A DNA stretch of 31,186 nucleotides. It comes from an uncultured Clostridia bacterium. Its GTDB lineage: Bacteria > Bacillota > Clostridia > Oscillospirales > Butyricicoccaceae. The position numbers and the translations under genes were made by a program. The notes under the pieces were generated by a model that was given only the letters and a program-made list of their open reading frames with translations, was not told where the DNA came from and made no database searches. The stretch spans positions 1-31,186 of the forward strand of contig CAJUJQ010000024.1 in assembly GCA_910586575.1 (NCBI GenBank). Reading direction: 5' to 3'. The number at the start of each line of letters is the position of its first letter. Position 1 is the first letter of the stretch. This document shows, in pieces, positions 5,085-13,808 of the stretch.

Positions 5085-7556
5085 ATGAATTTTCCCCGCA
5101 CAGCCAAAAAACTGCTTGCGTCCGTCCTGGCGGTTTCCTGCCTGATGACAGGTGCGGGCGCGACCGCCTTTACCAACGCGTTCCATTATGGATATGATAT
5201 CGGGCAGGGCACAACCTACACCCGGATTGAAGGCAAAACCGGTGCGGGTGTGCAGCGGACCAACTATATCTCGTACACCCCAAACAGCACCATCAGCCCG
5301 ATGATTGTCTATGCGTCGGATAAGCTGTATGGCAGCAAGTCCACCATCACCGCCGCCGCGCACTACCTGGAGCAGCAGGGCTATCAGGTGATAGCGGGTA
5401 TCAATGCCGACTTTTTCGTGATGAATTCTTCTATCCCGATCGGCCTGGTGATTAAAGACGGTGAGCTGATCAGCTCGGACGCGTGGCAGTACGCGGTTGG
5501 CTTTACCTCGAACGGCGCTGCCATCACCGGCCAGCCGACCATGGGGATGAAGCTGTCCGGTTCCAGCGGTACGGCGACCATCAGCTACTATAACAAAACA
5601 CGGACGGCGGCGGGCATTTATCTGCTCGACCGGCACTACGATACGACCACACACACCTCCCAGCCCGGCAAGGCCGCCGTGCTCGAACGGTTGGACAGCA
5701 CGCCGCTCAAGGCGGGCGGCTCTATCCGTCTGCGCGTGGTCTCCAACGGCGAAAGCGCGGGGGCCATCAACATCGGTGAGAACCAGATGGTGATGACCAT
5801 GCAGGATAAGTCCACGGCAAATTGGGTGGACTTCCAGCCGGGGGAGGAAGTCACGCTGAGTGTCACCGCCTCGTCGCCGGGATGGTCCGATGTGGTCTAC
5901 GCAGTCGGCGGCAAGAGCCTGGTGCACGGCGGCGCGGTCACGCCGGACGGCATTGACAACGGCGGCGGTCACACCGGCCGCACGGCGGTCGGTGTGAAGC
6001 CGGACGGCACGGTCATCCTTTACCAGAACGATGGCAGCCGCTCGGGCTACAGCGCGGGACTGACCGCAAAAGAGCTGGGCGTCGAATTGCAGGCGCTGGG
6101 CTGCACCGAGGCCATCTGCCTGGACGGCGGCGGCTCGTCGGTGATGTCCATGCGCAAGCCCGGCACCAACGATATCGCGACCATCTCCCGGCCCTCAGAC
6201 GGCTCGGAGCGCCCGTGCGCCAACTATATTTTCCTGGTCTCCAACGCGGTGCCCGACGGCCAGCCCGCGCATTTCTTTCTTGAACCCGCGCATTATTACG
6301 TCCTGCCCGGTGCGGCGGTCGATTTTGAAATCCGCGCGGCGGACAGCGCCTATGGGGCGGCTTTCATGCCAAGCGGCACGATTACTTACACCGCGAGCGC
6401 GGGGGATGTGGATCCGCTCGGGCAGGTTTTCTACGCCTATCCGGAGCCGGGGACGGTCACCCTGACGGCGGAATCGGACGGCATCACCGGACAGACGCAG
6501 TTCTGTGTGACCGAGGATGTCAATTCCATTACCCTGAAAAAGGGAGAGACAACCGTTAATTCCTTGCAGCTGGACCCCGGGGACGAGGTTGAGCTGGACG
6601 CGTGGCTCTACCATCTCGGTATGCGGATGGCGTCCTCTGACCAGATGCTGGAATGGAAGGTCACCGGCGATATCGGCGCGGTTGATTTGAACGGCCGCTT
6701 TGTCGCGGCGAATACCTCCGGCTCGGGCGAGCTGACCGTAGGCTATAAAAATACCACGCATACGATTGATGTCAGCGTCGGCATGAACTTCAGCGACGTG
6801 CATTCCGGCAGCTGGTTCTATGACGCGGTGAAATACTGCTTCGACCATGACCTGATGGCAGGCTCGACCGCGACGCGCTTCGACCCGAACGGCAAGCTGA
6901 CACGCGCGATGTTCGCCGCCGTGCTTTACCGCATGGAGGGTTCGCCCGCGGTTGCCTACACGGACGCATTCTCTGATGTGCCGGACGGCGAATGGTACAC
7001 CGACGCGGTCATCTGGGCGAACCAAAACGGCATTGTCAGCGGCTACAACAACGGCACCTTTGGCGGCGGCGGCACGCTGACCCGTGAGCAGCTGGCTTCC
7101 ATGCTCTGCCGCTACGCTGATTATAAGGGGCTGGATACGGGCAATCCCGCAGACCTTGTCGGCTTCACGGACGCCGGGAAGGTAGCCGATTGGGCAGAGC
7201 AGGCGATGCGCTGGGCGGTTCATGCCGATATCCTCGGCAGCACCTCCACCTCAGAGCGTGTGCTCTCGCCCGAAGGGACAGCGACCCGCGCGCAGTGCGC
7301 GTCCATCCTGATGCGCTTTTCCGGGCTTCCGGGCCTCCCCGAGCGGGCGGAGCCGGAGAATGTCAACCCGCCAATCGATAACGGGCAGATTTCGGATACC
7401 GGACTAATTTCGGATACCGGACTGCCGTCAGACGACGAGCTGTTACCGGATTCGCCGGAAAACCTCGACCCGGATATCTTCGGGCCGGGGGCGGCGACGG
7501 GGCAGCCTGAACAGTCCGCAGACCCGGAGCGAACCGGGGCGCACGACGGAACATAA
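5085..7556 (+). CDS. Secreted phosphodiester glycosidase-domain protein with three SLH repeats
   Basis: An 823-residue surface protein. Residues 1 to about 28 form a Sec signal peptide (basic start, hydrophobic core, AGATA cleavage region). A phosphodiester-glycosidase (NAGPA-type) domain follows to about residue 385, with GINADFF near 105, AVGVKPDGTVIL, and CLDGGGSS near 344. These enzymes remove N-acetylglucosamine or similar sugars from phosphodiester links; bacterial ones may act on wall glycopolymers, but the substrate here is unknown. Residues about 390-565 look like beta-rich Ig-like linkers. Three S-layer-homology repeats begin near 569, 628 and 693 and should anchor the protein to pyruvylated secondary wall polymer. 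The C-terminus is a Pro/Asp/Glu/Gly-rich tail with a short tandem repeat. ATG 5085 is chosen because it gives the signal peptide; its ribosome site is weak. The gene appears monocistronic. Confidence 0.88.
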   Translation: MNFPRTAKKLLASVLAVSCLMTGAGATAFTNAFHYGYDIGQGTTYTRIEGKTGAGVQRTNYISYTPNSTISPMIVYASDKLYGSKSTITAAAHYLEQQGYQVIAGINADFFVMNSSIPIGLVIKDGELISSDAWQYAVGFTSNGAAITGQPTMGMKLSGSSGTATISYYNKTRTAAGIYLLDRHYDTTTHTSQPGKAAVLERLDSTPLKAGGSIRLRVVSNGESAGAINIGENQMVMTMQDKSTANWVDFQPGEEVTLSVTASSPGWSDVVYAVGGKSLVHGGAVTPDGIDNGGGHTGRTAVGVKPDGTVILYQNDGSRSGYSAGLTAKELGVELQALGCTEAICLDGGGSSVMSMRKPGTNDIATISRPSDGSERPCANYIFLVSNAVPDGQPAHFFLEPAHYYVLPGAAVDFEIRAADSAYGAAFMPSGTITYTASAGDVDPLGQVFYAYPEPGTVTLTAESDGITGQTQFCVTEDVNSITLKKGETTVNSLQLDPGDEVELDAWLYHLGMRMASSDQMLEWKVTGDIGAVDLNGRFVAANTSGSGELTVGYKNTTHTIDVSVGMNFSDVHSGSWFYDAVKYCFDHDLMAGSTATRFDPNGKLTRAMFAAVLYRMEGSPAVAYTDAFSDVPDGEWYTDAVIWANQNGIVSGYNNGTFGGGGTLTREQLASMLCRYADYKGLDTGNPADLVGFTDAGKVADWAEQAMRWAVHADILGSTSTSERVLSPEGTATRAQCASILMRFSGLPGLPERAEPENVNPPIDNGQISDTGLISDTGLPSDDELLPDSPENLDPDIFGPGAATGQPEQSADPERTGAHDGT
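7389..7423 (+). repeat. Tandem 17-bp direct repeat in the C-terminal tail of the SLH protein
   Basis: ATTTCGGATACCGGACT occurs at 7389-7405 and again at 7407-7423, with an 18-bp period that keeps frame and yields a repeated ISDTGL peptide. It looks like a recent slippage duplication in a disordered tail. Confidence 0.8.
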
Positions 7557-7569
7557 CCGAAGATCGGGT

Positions 7570-7632
7570 TGCCGCAAAAGCGGCAGTTTCCCCACAGCAA
7601 AGGTCAGCCTTGAAAACGGCTGGCCTTTGCTG
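7570..7632 (+). terminator. Tandem hairpins ending the glycosidase/SLH transcript
   Basis: The first stem is TGCCGC/GCGGCA (7570-7575, 7580-7585), followed by GTTTC. The second is a 15-bp stem with one G-T wobble: CAGCAAAGGTCAGCC (7595-7609) with GGCTGGCCTTTGCTG (7618-7632). Neither has a long T-run, but placement right after the stop codon and stem strength favour a terminator or 3' end barrier. Confidence 0.7.
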
Positions 7633-7971
7633 TCAGGGCTATGATAACGCCACCTGTTTTTGCGGAAAAACGCGTCGGGAAAGCGTCCGCAGAGCAGATT
7701 TCCGCGCTGAAAAAATTGCCGGTTCACAGGCTGGAATGTTGTGAAAAATGCACAACCGGGACAAAGCACCGGCCGGATTCCCAGAACCCGGAAACCCGGA
7801 AAACAGAGACAAATATGGTTAAAAAACGGGAACAATCCGGTTACAAAGCCGTTACAGCCTCACTTTTCCGCCCTTTGCGCCGAGGCGCGGGAACAACTGT
7901 TTGTTGTTCAAAAAAACGGTGAATTTATCTGGAAATGACCGATTATTTGGATAGAAAAATGAAGGAACGGC
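7633..7971. other. Intergenic stretch without a recognisable gene
   Basis: A weak open frame spans 7641-7922, but it has no convincing ribosome site, a biased composition (KTET, KKREQ) and no family resemblance. Short purine-rich direct repeats (CCCGGAAA twice near 7790) are the only structure seen. In many Clostridia this position just before rsmH is occupied by mraZ; no mraZ-like sequence was recognised. Confidence 0.6.
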
Positions 7972-8000
7972 TTGCAATTTGCGGCGTATTCCTGTATAAT
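7972..8000 (+). promoter_or_regulatory. Sigma-A-type promoter of the division/cell-wall cluster
   Basis: TTGCAA (7972-7977), 17-bp spacer, perfect TATAAT (7995-8000). Transcription would start near 8007, giving a leader of about 155 nt before rsmH. AGTGG occurs twice just downstream (8013-8025), loosely recalling the TGGG-type repeats bound by MraZ, but the spacing differs from the usual about 10-bp period. Confidence 0.82.
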
Positions 8001-8071
8001 GGAGTCACAGTGGAAAGTGGTACTATATGATGCAGCCTTTACCAGGCGCGCCGCCGCCCACTGCGGAAGGG

Positions 8072-8091
8072 CGCAGCCCTGCCGGGCTGCG
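8072..8091 (+). other. GC-rich hairpin in the rsmH leader
   Basis: CGCAGCCC (8072-8079) pairs with GGGCTGCG (8084-8091) around a 4-nt loop. An upstream CGCGCC could compete for GGCGCG at 8091-8096. It lies in the untranslated leader of the cluster and has no T-run. A role in attenuation or RNA stability is possible but unproven. Confidence 0.45.
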
Positions 8092-8160
8092 GCGCGGTAG
8101 GACAAGCCGTTAACCCTGGGGCCTTTGCGCACAGTCCGTGCGCGGAGCAGTATATTTAGA

Positions 8161-9099
8161 ATGGATCAGAATTTTCATCACATTTCGATTTTGCCCGAGG
8201 CCTGCCTGGATGCCCTCCGCATTTCGCCGGACGGCATATATGTGGACGCGACCATGGGCGGCGCGGGACACGCCCTCCGCATTGCGGAGCGGCTGACCGG
8301 CGGCAGGCTCATCTGCATTGACCGCGATGACGAAGCCATCCGCAACGCGCGGGACCGGCTCGCGCCGGTCTGGGAGCGGGTCACGGTCGTCAAGAGCGAT
8401 TTCCGCCAACTCGACCGGGTACTCGCCGGACAAGCTCTTGCGGGGGCGGACGGCATCCTGTTCGACCTGGGGGTCTCCTCCCCGCAGCTGGACCACGCCG
8501 GGCGCGGCTTTTCCTACATGCAGGACGCGCCGCTCGACATGCGCATGGACCGGCAGCAGGCGCTGACCGCCGCCGAGGTCGTCAACACCTGGAGCCGCGA
8601 ATCGCTTCGCCGCATCCTCTTTGAATACGGCGAGGAGCGGTACGCGCCGCTGATTGCCGCCGCCATTGAGCGGGAACGGGCGAAGCAGCCAATTGAAACC
8701 ACAGCCGCGCTTGCGGGGGTTATCCGGGACGCGATGCCTGCCAAGGCGCTGCGCGAAAAGCAGCACCCGGCAAAGCGGAGCTTCCAGGCGATCCGCATTG
8801 CGGTAAACGACGAGCTTTCCGCCCTGCGGGAAGCGATGGACAAAGCGATTGACGCACTGAACCCGGGCGGGCGGCTGGCGGTCATCACCTTCCACTCGTT
8901 GGAGGACCGCATTGTCAAGGCCGCGTTCCGGCAGGCAGCCGAGGGCTGCACCTGCCCGAAGGATTTCCCGGTGTGCGTCTGCGGGCGCAAGCCCAAGGTA
9001 CGCCTGCCGGGGCGGAAGCCGATTCTGCCCACCGCGCAGGAAATCGCCGCCAACCCCCGCGCACGCAGTGCCAAGCTGCGTGTCTGCGAACGTCTGTAA
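8161..9099 (+). CDS. rsmH: 16S rRNA (cytosine(1402)-N(4))-methyltransferase RsmH
   Basis: A 312-residue SAM-dependent methyltransferase that modifies N4 of C1402 in the ribosomal P-site. Signature segments run in the usual order: HHISILPEACLDAL, YVDATMGGAGHA (SAM loop, near residue 31), CIDRDDEAI, LFDLGVSSPQLD, a central helical insert, then AVITFHSLEDRIVK and a CxC/CxCG-bearing segment near the C-terminus. ATG 8161 is preferred over an upstream TTG (8125) because homologues start right at the FxHxSVL-type motif; its ribosome site is weak (GGAG about 15 bases upstream). It is the first gene of the division and cell-wall cluster, where it is normally preceded by mraZ, not found here. The next gene begins 53 bp downstream. 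Confidence 0.95.
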   Translation: MDQNFHHISILPEACLDALRISPDGIYVDATMGGAGHALRIAERLTGGRLICIDRDDEAIRNARDRLAPVWERVTVVKSDFRQLDRVLAGQALAGADGILFDLGVSSPQLDHAGRGFSYMQDAPLDMRMDRQQALTAAEVVNTWSRESLRRILFEYGEERYAPLIAAAIERERAKQPIETTAALAGVIRDAMPAKALREKQHPAKRSFQAIRIAVNDELSALREAMDKAIDALNPGGRLAVITFHSLEDRIVKAAFRQAAEGCTCPKDFPVCVCGRKPKVRLPGRKPILPTAQEIAANPRARSAKLRVCERL

Positions 9100-9152
9100 A
9101 CGGGACAAGCTGCCCGCGGGACGAAACGTCAGTTTGAAGGAGACAGTTTTCT

Positions 9153-9683
9153 ATGGCCTATCATCCGAGCCGCGAAAGCGTGGCCTATGATTACGACGCA
9201 ATGATGTCGCATTTCAGCCGCACCCCGGCTGAGGTGCCCGAACCCCAGCAGCCGGTACATAACAAGCAGCAAAAGCCGCAGTTCCGCGCCATCCCCGGCG
9301 GGAAAGCCGCGGTAAACACCCTGTTCCGGCCCAAGGTATTCCTGATTATGATGGCGGTCCTGCTCGCCGCCGGGGTGGTGCTGCACAGCTATATGCAGGT
9401 GACCGTGCTGACCAGTGAGGTTGCCGACGCGCGGACCGAGCTGGTAGAGCTGCGCGCCATCCAGACCGCGCTGCTCACCAAGCAGGAATACACCCTCAGC
9501 GACGAAGCGATTGAGCAATATGCCCAGGAGGCGGGGATGTTCAAGCTCGATAACAGCCAGGTTGAATGGTATGAAATGTCCAACCCGGACAAGGTGGAGG
9601 TTTCCGGCTCGGGCGCGGGAATCAGGGGTGTGCTCGACAGCCTGATTCACAGCTTCAGCGCCACGCTGGAATATCTGAGGTAA
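9153..9683 (+). CDS. FtsL-like division protein
   Basis: A 176-residue bitopic membrane protein in the ftsL position between rsmH and the class B PBP gene. It has a cytoplasmic N-terminal part of about 60 residues rich in Pro, Gln and basic residues. One transmembrane helix follows (about 62-80, VFLIMMAVLLAAGVVL), then a coiled-coil-like stretch (VTVLTSEVADARTELVELRAIQTALL, about 85-115), as in FtsL/DivIC. The family is too divergent for firm assignment by sequence, so the call rests on topology and position. FtsL would partner DivIC and FtsQ to activate FtsW and the PBP at the septum. The extracytoplasmic tail ends in a Gly/Ser-rich segment and a short helix and is longer than in many FtsL proteins. 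AAGGAGA lies correctly upstream of ATG 9153. Confidence 0.75.
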   Translation: MAYHPSRESVAYDYDAMMSHFSRTPAEVPEPQQPVHNKQQKPQFRAIPGGKAAVNTLFRPKVFLIMMAVLLAAGVVLHSYMQVTVLTSEVADARTELVELRAIQTALLTKQEYTLSDEAIEQYAQEAGMFKLDNSQVEWYEMSNPDKVEVSGSGAGIRGVLDSLIHSFSATLEYLR

Positions 9684-9777
9684 ACGCGAATAGGATAGTA
9701 TGACGGGAGTGAGAGGTTTGACAAACTTCTGCTCCCGCCTTTTGTTCACAGCTTTGGCGGAACGGAGTGATTTTCTC

Positions 9778-12252
9778 ATGGCAGGTATGAATCCCAATAA
9801 CGTGCCAAATGGCCGTATGCGCAGCCGGATTGCGGTGCTGATCCTGACGATGTGCGGGCTGTGCTTTGGGGCGGTCTTTGTGCGGCTGTTTTATATGCAG
9901 GTGGTAAAAAACGAGTTTTACAGCTCCAAGGCGCGCGAGTACCAGACGAAGGATTCCATCGTCACGCCCAGCCGGGGCACCATCTACGACCGGAACATGA
10001 ACAAGCTCGCGGAATCGGCGGCGACCGAGCGCGTCTCCATCAATCCCAACACGGTTTACAGCCCGTCGCGGCAGGAGAAAACTGGCCTGAACGAAGGGCA
10101 GCAGCGCGAAAACGTCGCACGGATGCTGGCGGAGACGCTCGGCATGAACTACGACAGCGTGCTGCGGATGGTCAGCGATACCACCATGGAGTCCAAGGAT
10201 ATCAAATCGCGGGTAGACCAGGATACCTGCAACACCATCCGCAAATGGATGGAGGAAAACGGCACTTATGGCATTACCTTCACGCCGGATACCCGGCGGT
10301 ACTATATCAACGGCGCGTTCGCGTCCCAGTTGCTGGGCATGACCGACGGCGACGGGGTTGGCTCCTACGGCATCGAGGCCGCCTATAACAGCGAACTGAC
10401 CGGCAAGCCGGGGCGGCTGGTGCGCGCCGAGAACGCCCGCAACAGCGAAATGCCCTTTGAATACGAGCAGTACGTGGAGGCCGAGAACGGCAATTCGATT
10501 GTACTGACCATCGATGAGACGATACAGTCCATCCTGGAAAACCACCTGGAAACCGCACTGGCCGACAACCCCTATGCCCGCGACGGTGTAGAGGGCATCG
10601 TGATGAACCCCAAGACCGGCGAGGTCTACGCAATGGCGAGTATGCCGGACTACGACCCCAACGAGCCGTACACCCTGGCCGGGGTGTATTACAACGAGGA
10701 GAAGCGTCAGATTGAGGAGCTGATGAAAACCTACCAGCCCGACGTGCCGTTTGATATCAGCGATGAATATTACATTTACGGGCGCTCCGTCGGGCTGGTC
10801 AACCTTCCGAACCAGGATATGGAGCTTCCCGACCGCTTCCGCGACGTGATCGACAAGAAAACCGGCAAGGTCGTCGGCAAGCGCCCCTCCACCCTGATTG
10901 AGGAAATCCGCGACTGCCGGTCGCGGCAGCTCATCCGCATGTGGACCAACCACACCATTTCGTCCGCGCAGGAGCCTGGCTCGACCTTCAAGCTGATGAC
11001 CGTTTCGAGCGCCATGGAAAGCGGCTCGGTCGCGGCAACCACCCCCTTCTACTGCTCGGGCGAACGCACGGTTACGGGCGAAACCATCCACTGCTGGCGG
11101 CGTACCGGGCACGGCGCGGAGGACACCATGCAGGCGCTGATGAATTCGTGCAACCCGGCGATGATTGAAATTGGTTTTAAGACCGGCGCGAATACCTTTT
11201 ATGAATATATGAAGGCCTATGGGCTGTTTGAAAAGACCGGCATTGACCTGCCGGGCGAAAGCCGGGGCGTATTCTATAAGGATGGGCTGAAGGGCTTCAA
11301 GGCGTCGGATACCAACCTGCCGGTCGCAACCTTCGGACAGCGCTTTAACGTGACGACCATCCAGATGGCATCCATGATTTCCGCCATCGTGGACGACGGC
11401 AAACTGAAAACGCCGTATGTCGTCAAAGAGGTGCTGTATCCGGACGGCTCGGTCAAGCAGACGACCCAGACCGAGGTCAAGCGGCAGGTCATTTCGGAGG
11501 AAACCTCCGCGTTCATGCGGGAGGCGATGTACCAGACGGTGTATAACGGTACGGCGACCAACGCCTATGTCGCGGGCTACAACGTCGGCGGCAAAACGGC
11601 AACGTCCGAGATCCCGAAGGAAAAATACGACCTGGAAGCGCGTTACAATGCCGGTATCACGGCGGTTGCGCCAATTGACGACCCGCAGATTCTGGTTTAT
11701 ATCGTCGTCAAGGATATCCCGAACAGCTACGACCACGGCGGCGGCAAGGTCGCCGCGCCGATTGCGGCGCGCGTGGTGGCGGATGTAATGCCGTACCTTG
11801 GCATTGAGCCGGTTTATACGAGCGAGGAAAGCGGGCGCGCCGAGCATTCGGTCCCGAACCTGGTCGGCATGACCGAAGCCGAGGCCGAGCAGGAGCTTGC
11901 CGCCATCGGCATGGAATACCGCGTACGCGGCAAGGTCTCAAGCGAAACCGTCACCGACCAGATCCCGGCGGCGGGTACCAAGCTTCAGGGCAAAAGCCGG
12001 GTTATCCTTTATATGGGCGGCGAGCCGAGCGGCGAGGAAGTCGCCGTGCCCAACCTGAACGGCCTGACGCCGCAGGAATGCCGCGACAAGCTCCAGTCGC
12101 GCGGACTGTACCTCAAGCGCATGGGCATCCCGAACAAGAACACCAGCCAGAGCACGCGCCCGCTGCGCCAGTACCCCGAGTCGGGCACGATGGTTGCGGA
12201 AGGCTCGGTGGTGACGGTCGAGTTTATCAATACGACCAATATCGGCGACTAA
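9778..12252 (+). CDS. Class B penicillin-binding protein (FtsI/SpoVD type) with two PASTA domains
   Basis: An 824-residue septal transpeptidase that crosslinks peptidoglycan outside the membrane. A single N-terminal membrane anchor (about 16-40) is followed by the pedestal domain (TPSRGTIYDRN) and the transpeptidase domain. The catalytic serine is Ser402 in GSTFK, the SxN motif is SCN at 457-459, and the third motif is KTA at 606-608 where KTG is usual. Two PASTA domains end the protein (VPNLVGMTEAEAEQEL and VPNLNGLTPQECRDKL). ATG 9778 is chosen over ATG 9700 because it places the anchor as in relatives, with CGGAGTGA upstream. Only one class B PBP is present in the cluster, so FtsI and SpoVD roles cannot be separated; PASTA domains occur in both lineages. 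Confidence 0.92.
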   Translation: MAGMNPNNVPNGRMRSRIAVLILTMCGLCFGAVFVRLFYMQVVKNEFYSSKAREYQTKDSIVTPSRGTIYDRNMNKLAESAATERVSINPNTVYSPSRQEKTGLNEGQQRENVARMLAETLGMNYDSVLRMVSDTTMESKDIKSRVDQDTCNTIRKWMEENGTYGITFTPDTRRYYINGAFASQLLGMTDGDGVGSYGIEAAYNSELTGKPGRLVRAENARNSEMPFEYEQYVEAENGNSIVLTIDETIQSILENHLETALADNPYARDGVEGIVMNPKTGEVYAMASMPDYDPNEPYTLAGVYYNEEKRQIEELMKTYQPDVPFDISDEYYIYGRSVGLVNLPNQDMELPDRFRDVIDKKTGKVVGKRPSTLIEEIRDCRSRQLIRMWTNHTISSAQEPGSTFKLMTVSSAMESGSVAATTPFYCSGERTVTGETIHCWRRTGHGAEDTMQALMNSCNPAMIEIGFKTGANTFYEYMKAYGLFEKTGIDLPGESRGVFYKDGLKGFKASDTNLPVATFGQRFNVTTIQMASMISAIVDDGKLKTPYVVKEVLYPDGSVKQTTQTEVKRQVISEETSAFMREAMYQTVYNGTATNAYVAGYNVGGKTATSEIPKEKYDLEARYNAGITAVAPIDDPQILVYIVVKDIPNSYDHGGGKVAAPIAARVVADVMPYLGIEPVYTSEESGRAEHSVPNLVGMTEAEAEQELAAIGMEYRVRGKVSSETVTDQIPAAGTKLQGKSRVILYMGGEPSGEEVAVPNLNGLTPQECRDKLQSRGLYLKRMGIPNKNTSQSTRPLRQYPESGTMVAEGSVVTVEFINTTNIGD

Positions 12253-12284
12253 AAAAGCCTGCGCGAAGAAAGGAAGAGAAAAAG

Positions 12285-13721
12285 ATGAAACTGTCCCAGC
12301 TTTTAGAAGGAATCACGGTGTGTTCCGCGGGCGCGGACATGGATGCGGAAATCTCGGAGGTCTGTTATGACTCCCGCGCGGTGCGCCCCGGAGACCTCTT
12401 TGTCGCCATCCGCGGCTTTGAGACCGACGGGCACCGCTACATTGCGGGCGCGATGGAGCGCGGCGCGGCGGCGGTGGTCTGCGAGGAAGCACCGGAGGGC
12501 GTCCCCGCTGTTGTAGTCGGGGATTCCCGCGCGGCGCTTGCCGCCATCGGCGCAAACCGGTACGGGCATCCGGCGGAATCCATGACGATGATCGGCGTGA
12601 CCGGCACCAACGGCAAGACCTCCACCACCTATTTTATCAAGGCGGTTTTGGAAGCGCGCGGCGCAAAGGTCGGGCTGATCGGCACGAATCAGAATTTAAT
12701 CGGGGACGAGGTGCTCGAGACCGAGCGCACCACCCCCGAATCCTACGAATTGCAGGCGCTCTTTGCGCGGATGCGCGACGCGGGCTGCACTCATGCTGTG
12801 ATGGAGGTTTCCTCCCATGCGCTGGCGCTCAAGCGGGTTTACGGCATCCGCTTCCAGGTGGCGCTGTTCACCAACCTGACCCAGGATCACCTGGATTTCC
12901 ACGGTACGATGGAGGAATACCGCAAGGCAAAGGCGCTGCTGTTTGCGCAGGCGGATAGGGGGATTATCAACCTTGACGACCCGGCTGCCGCACAGATGAT
13001 TGCCGACGCGAAATGCCCGGCAACAACCTTTGCCGCGCACACGGCGGGGGCGGATCTGCGCGCGGAGAATATCCGGCTCGGCGCGGAGGGCGTGCGTTTT
13101 ACGGCGGTGGACGCGGAGGAGGCCGCCGAAATCGAGATGCAGATTCCGGGGGCGTTCACGGTTTCCAATACGCTGGGTGCGCTGGCGGCCTGCCGCGCGC
13201 TGGGGGTCCCGCTGGCGGAATCCGCCGGGGCGCTGCGCGCGGTCCCCGGCGTGAAGGGGCGCATTGAGGTTGTCCCGACCCCGGCGGATTACACCGTGCT
13301 CATCGATTACGCCCATTCGCCGGACGGTATTGTCAACGTGCTGACCGCCGTGCGCGGCTTCGCCAAAGGGCGGGTCATTGCGCTGTTCGGCTGCGGCGGC
13401 GACCGCGATAAGACCAAGCGCCCCAAGATGGGCGCGGCTGCCGACCGGCTTGCCGATTACTGCATTGTCACCTCCGACAACCCGCGCACCGAGGACCCGG
13501 ACGCGATTATCGCCGACATCCTGGCCGGCATGGGCGACACCCCGCGCGCGGTCATCACCAGCCGCCCGGATGCCATCCGCTTCGCGCTGGGCTTTGCGCA
13601 GGCCGGTGATGTGATTGTCCTTATGGGCAAAGGTCACGAAACCTATCAGGAAATCAACTATGTAAAGCGCCATTTAGACGAAAGAGAAGAAGTTGCAAAA
13701 TATTTCGGGAAAAATGGCTGA
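12285..13721 (+). CDS. murE: UDP-N-acetylmuramoyl-tripeptide synthetase MurE, probably meso-DAP-adding
   Basis: A 478-residue cytosolic Mur ligase that adds the third residue to UDP-MurNAc-L-Ala-D-Glu using ATP. The ATP loop is GVTGTNGKTST (near residue 105). The carbamylated lysine region is YRKAKALLF (about 212), and the N-terminal domain has CYDSRAVRPGDLFVAI. The motif DNPRTEDP (about residue 400) is the signature of meso-diaminopimelate-specific enzymes; lysine-adding MurE lacks this DNPR. The start at ATG 12285 follows AGGAAG, and an in-frame extension further upstream overlaps the PBP gene and lacks family resemblance. It lies 32 bp after the PBP stop. The wall chemistry is therefore likely A1-gamma with DAP. 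Confidence 0.96.
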   Translation: MKLSQLLEGITVCSAGADMDAEISEVCYDSRAVRPGDLFVAIRGFETDGHRYIAGAMERGAAAVVCEEAPEGVPAVVVGDSRAALAAIGANRYGHPAESMTMIGVTGTNGKTSTTYFIKAVLEARGAKVGLIGTNQNLIGDEVLETERTTPESYELQALFARMRDAGCTHAVMEVSSHALALKRVYGIRFQVALFTNLTQDHLDFHGTMEEYRKAKALLFAQADRGIINLDDPAAAQMIADAKCPATTFAAHTAGADLRAENIRLGAEGVRFTAVDAEEAAEIEMQIPGAFTVSNTLGALAACRALGVPLAESAGALRAVPGVKGRIEVVPTPADYTVLIDYAHSPDGIVNVLTAVRGFAKGRVIALFGCGGDRDKTKRPKMGAAADRLADYCIVTSDNPRTEDPDAIIADILAGMGDTPRAVITSRPDAIRFALGFAQAGDVIVLMGKGHETYQEINYVKRHLDEREEVAKYFGKNG

Positions 13722-13726
13722 AACTA

Positions 13727-13735
13727 TGTTATAAT
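13727..13735 (+). promoter_or_regulatory. Possible extended -10 promoter before murF
   Basis: TGTTATAAT (13727-13735) is a perfect TGn-TATAAT extended -10 element located 5 bases after the murE stop. No good -35 hexamer sits 16-18 bp upstream, which is tolerated by extended -10 promoters. It would give murF and later genes an internal start. Confidence 0.55.
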
Positions 13736-13808
13736 AGACCTGCTCGAAAATTTTGGTACACGAACGATCCCTAGACTCCCCCAGTTCAGCAGATAGGAAG
13801 TGCGCATC

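Noticed and set aside
7641..7922. 93-residue plus-strand frame before rsmH
   Set aside because: No ribosome site, odd composition and no family similarity. It is probably intergenic.
8013..8025. MraZ-type operator at the rsmH promoter
   Set aside because: Two AGTGG copies are present, but the 7-bp spacing does not fit the usual period and no mraZ is seen, so it is noted only as a possibility.
9655..11847. Very long open frame on the minus strand opposite the PBP gene
   Set aside because: It is antisense to a clear PBP with all motifs. The residue composition (His/Arg/Val-rich) and lack of any ribosome site or family mark it as a GC-driven shadow.
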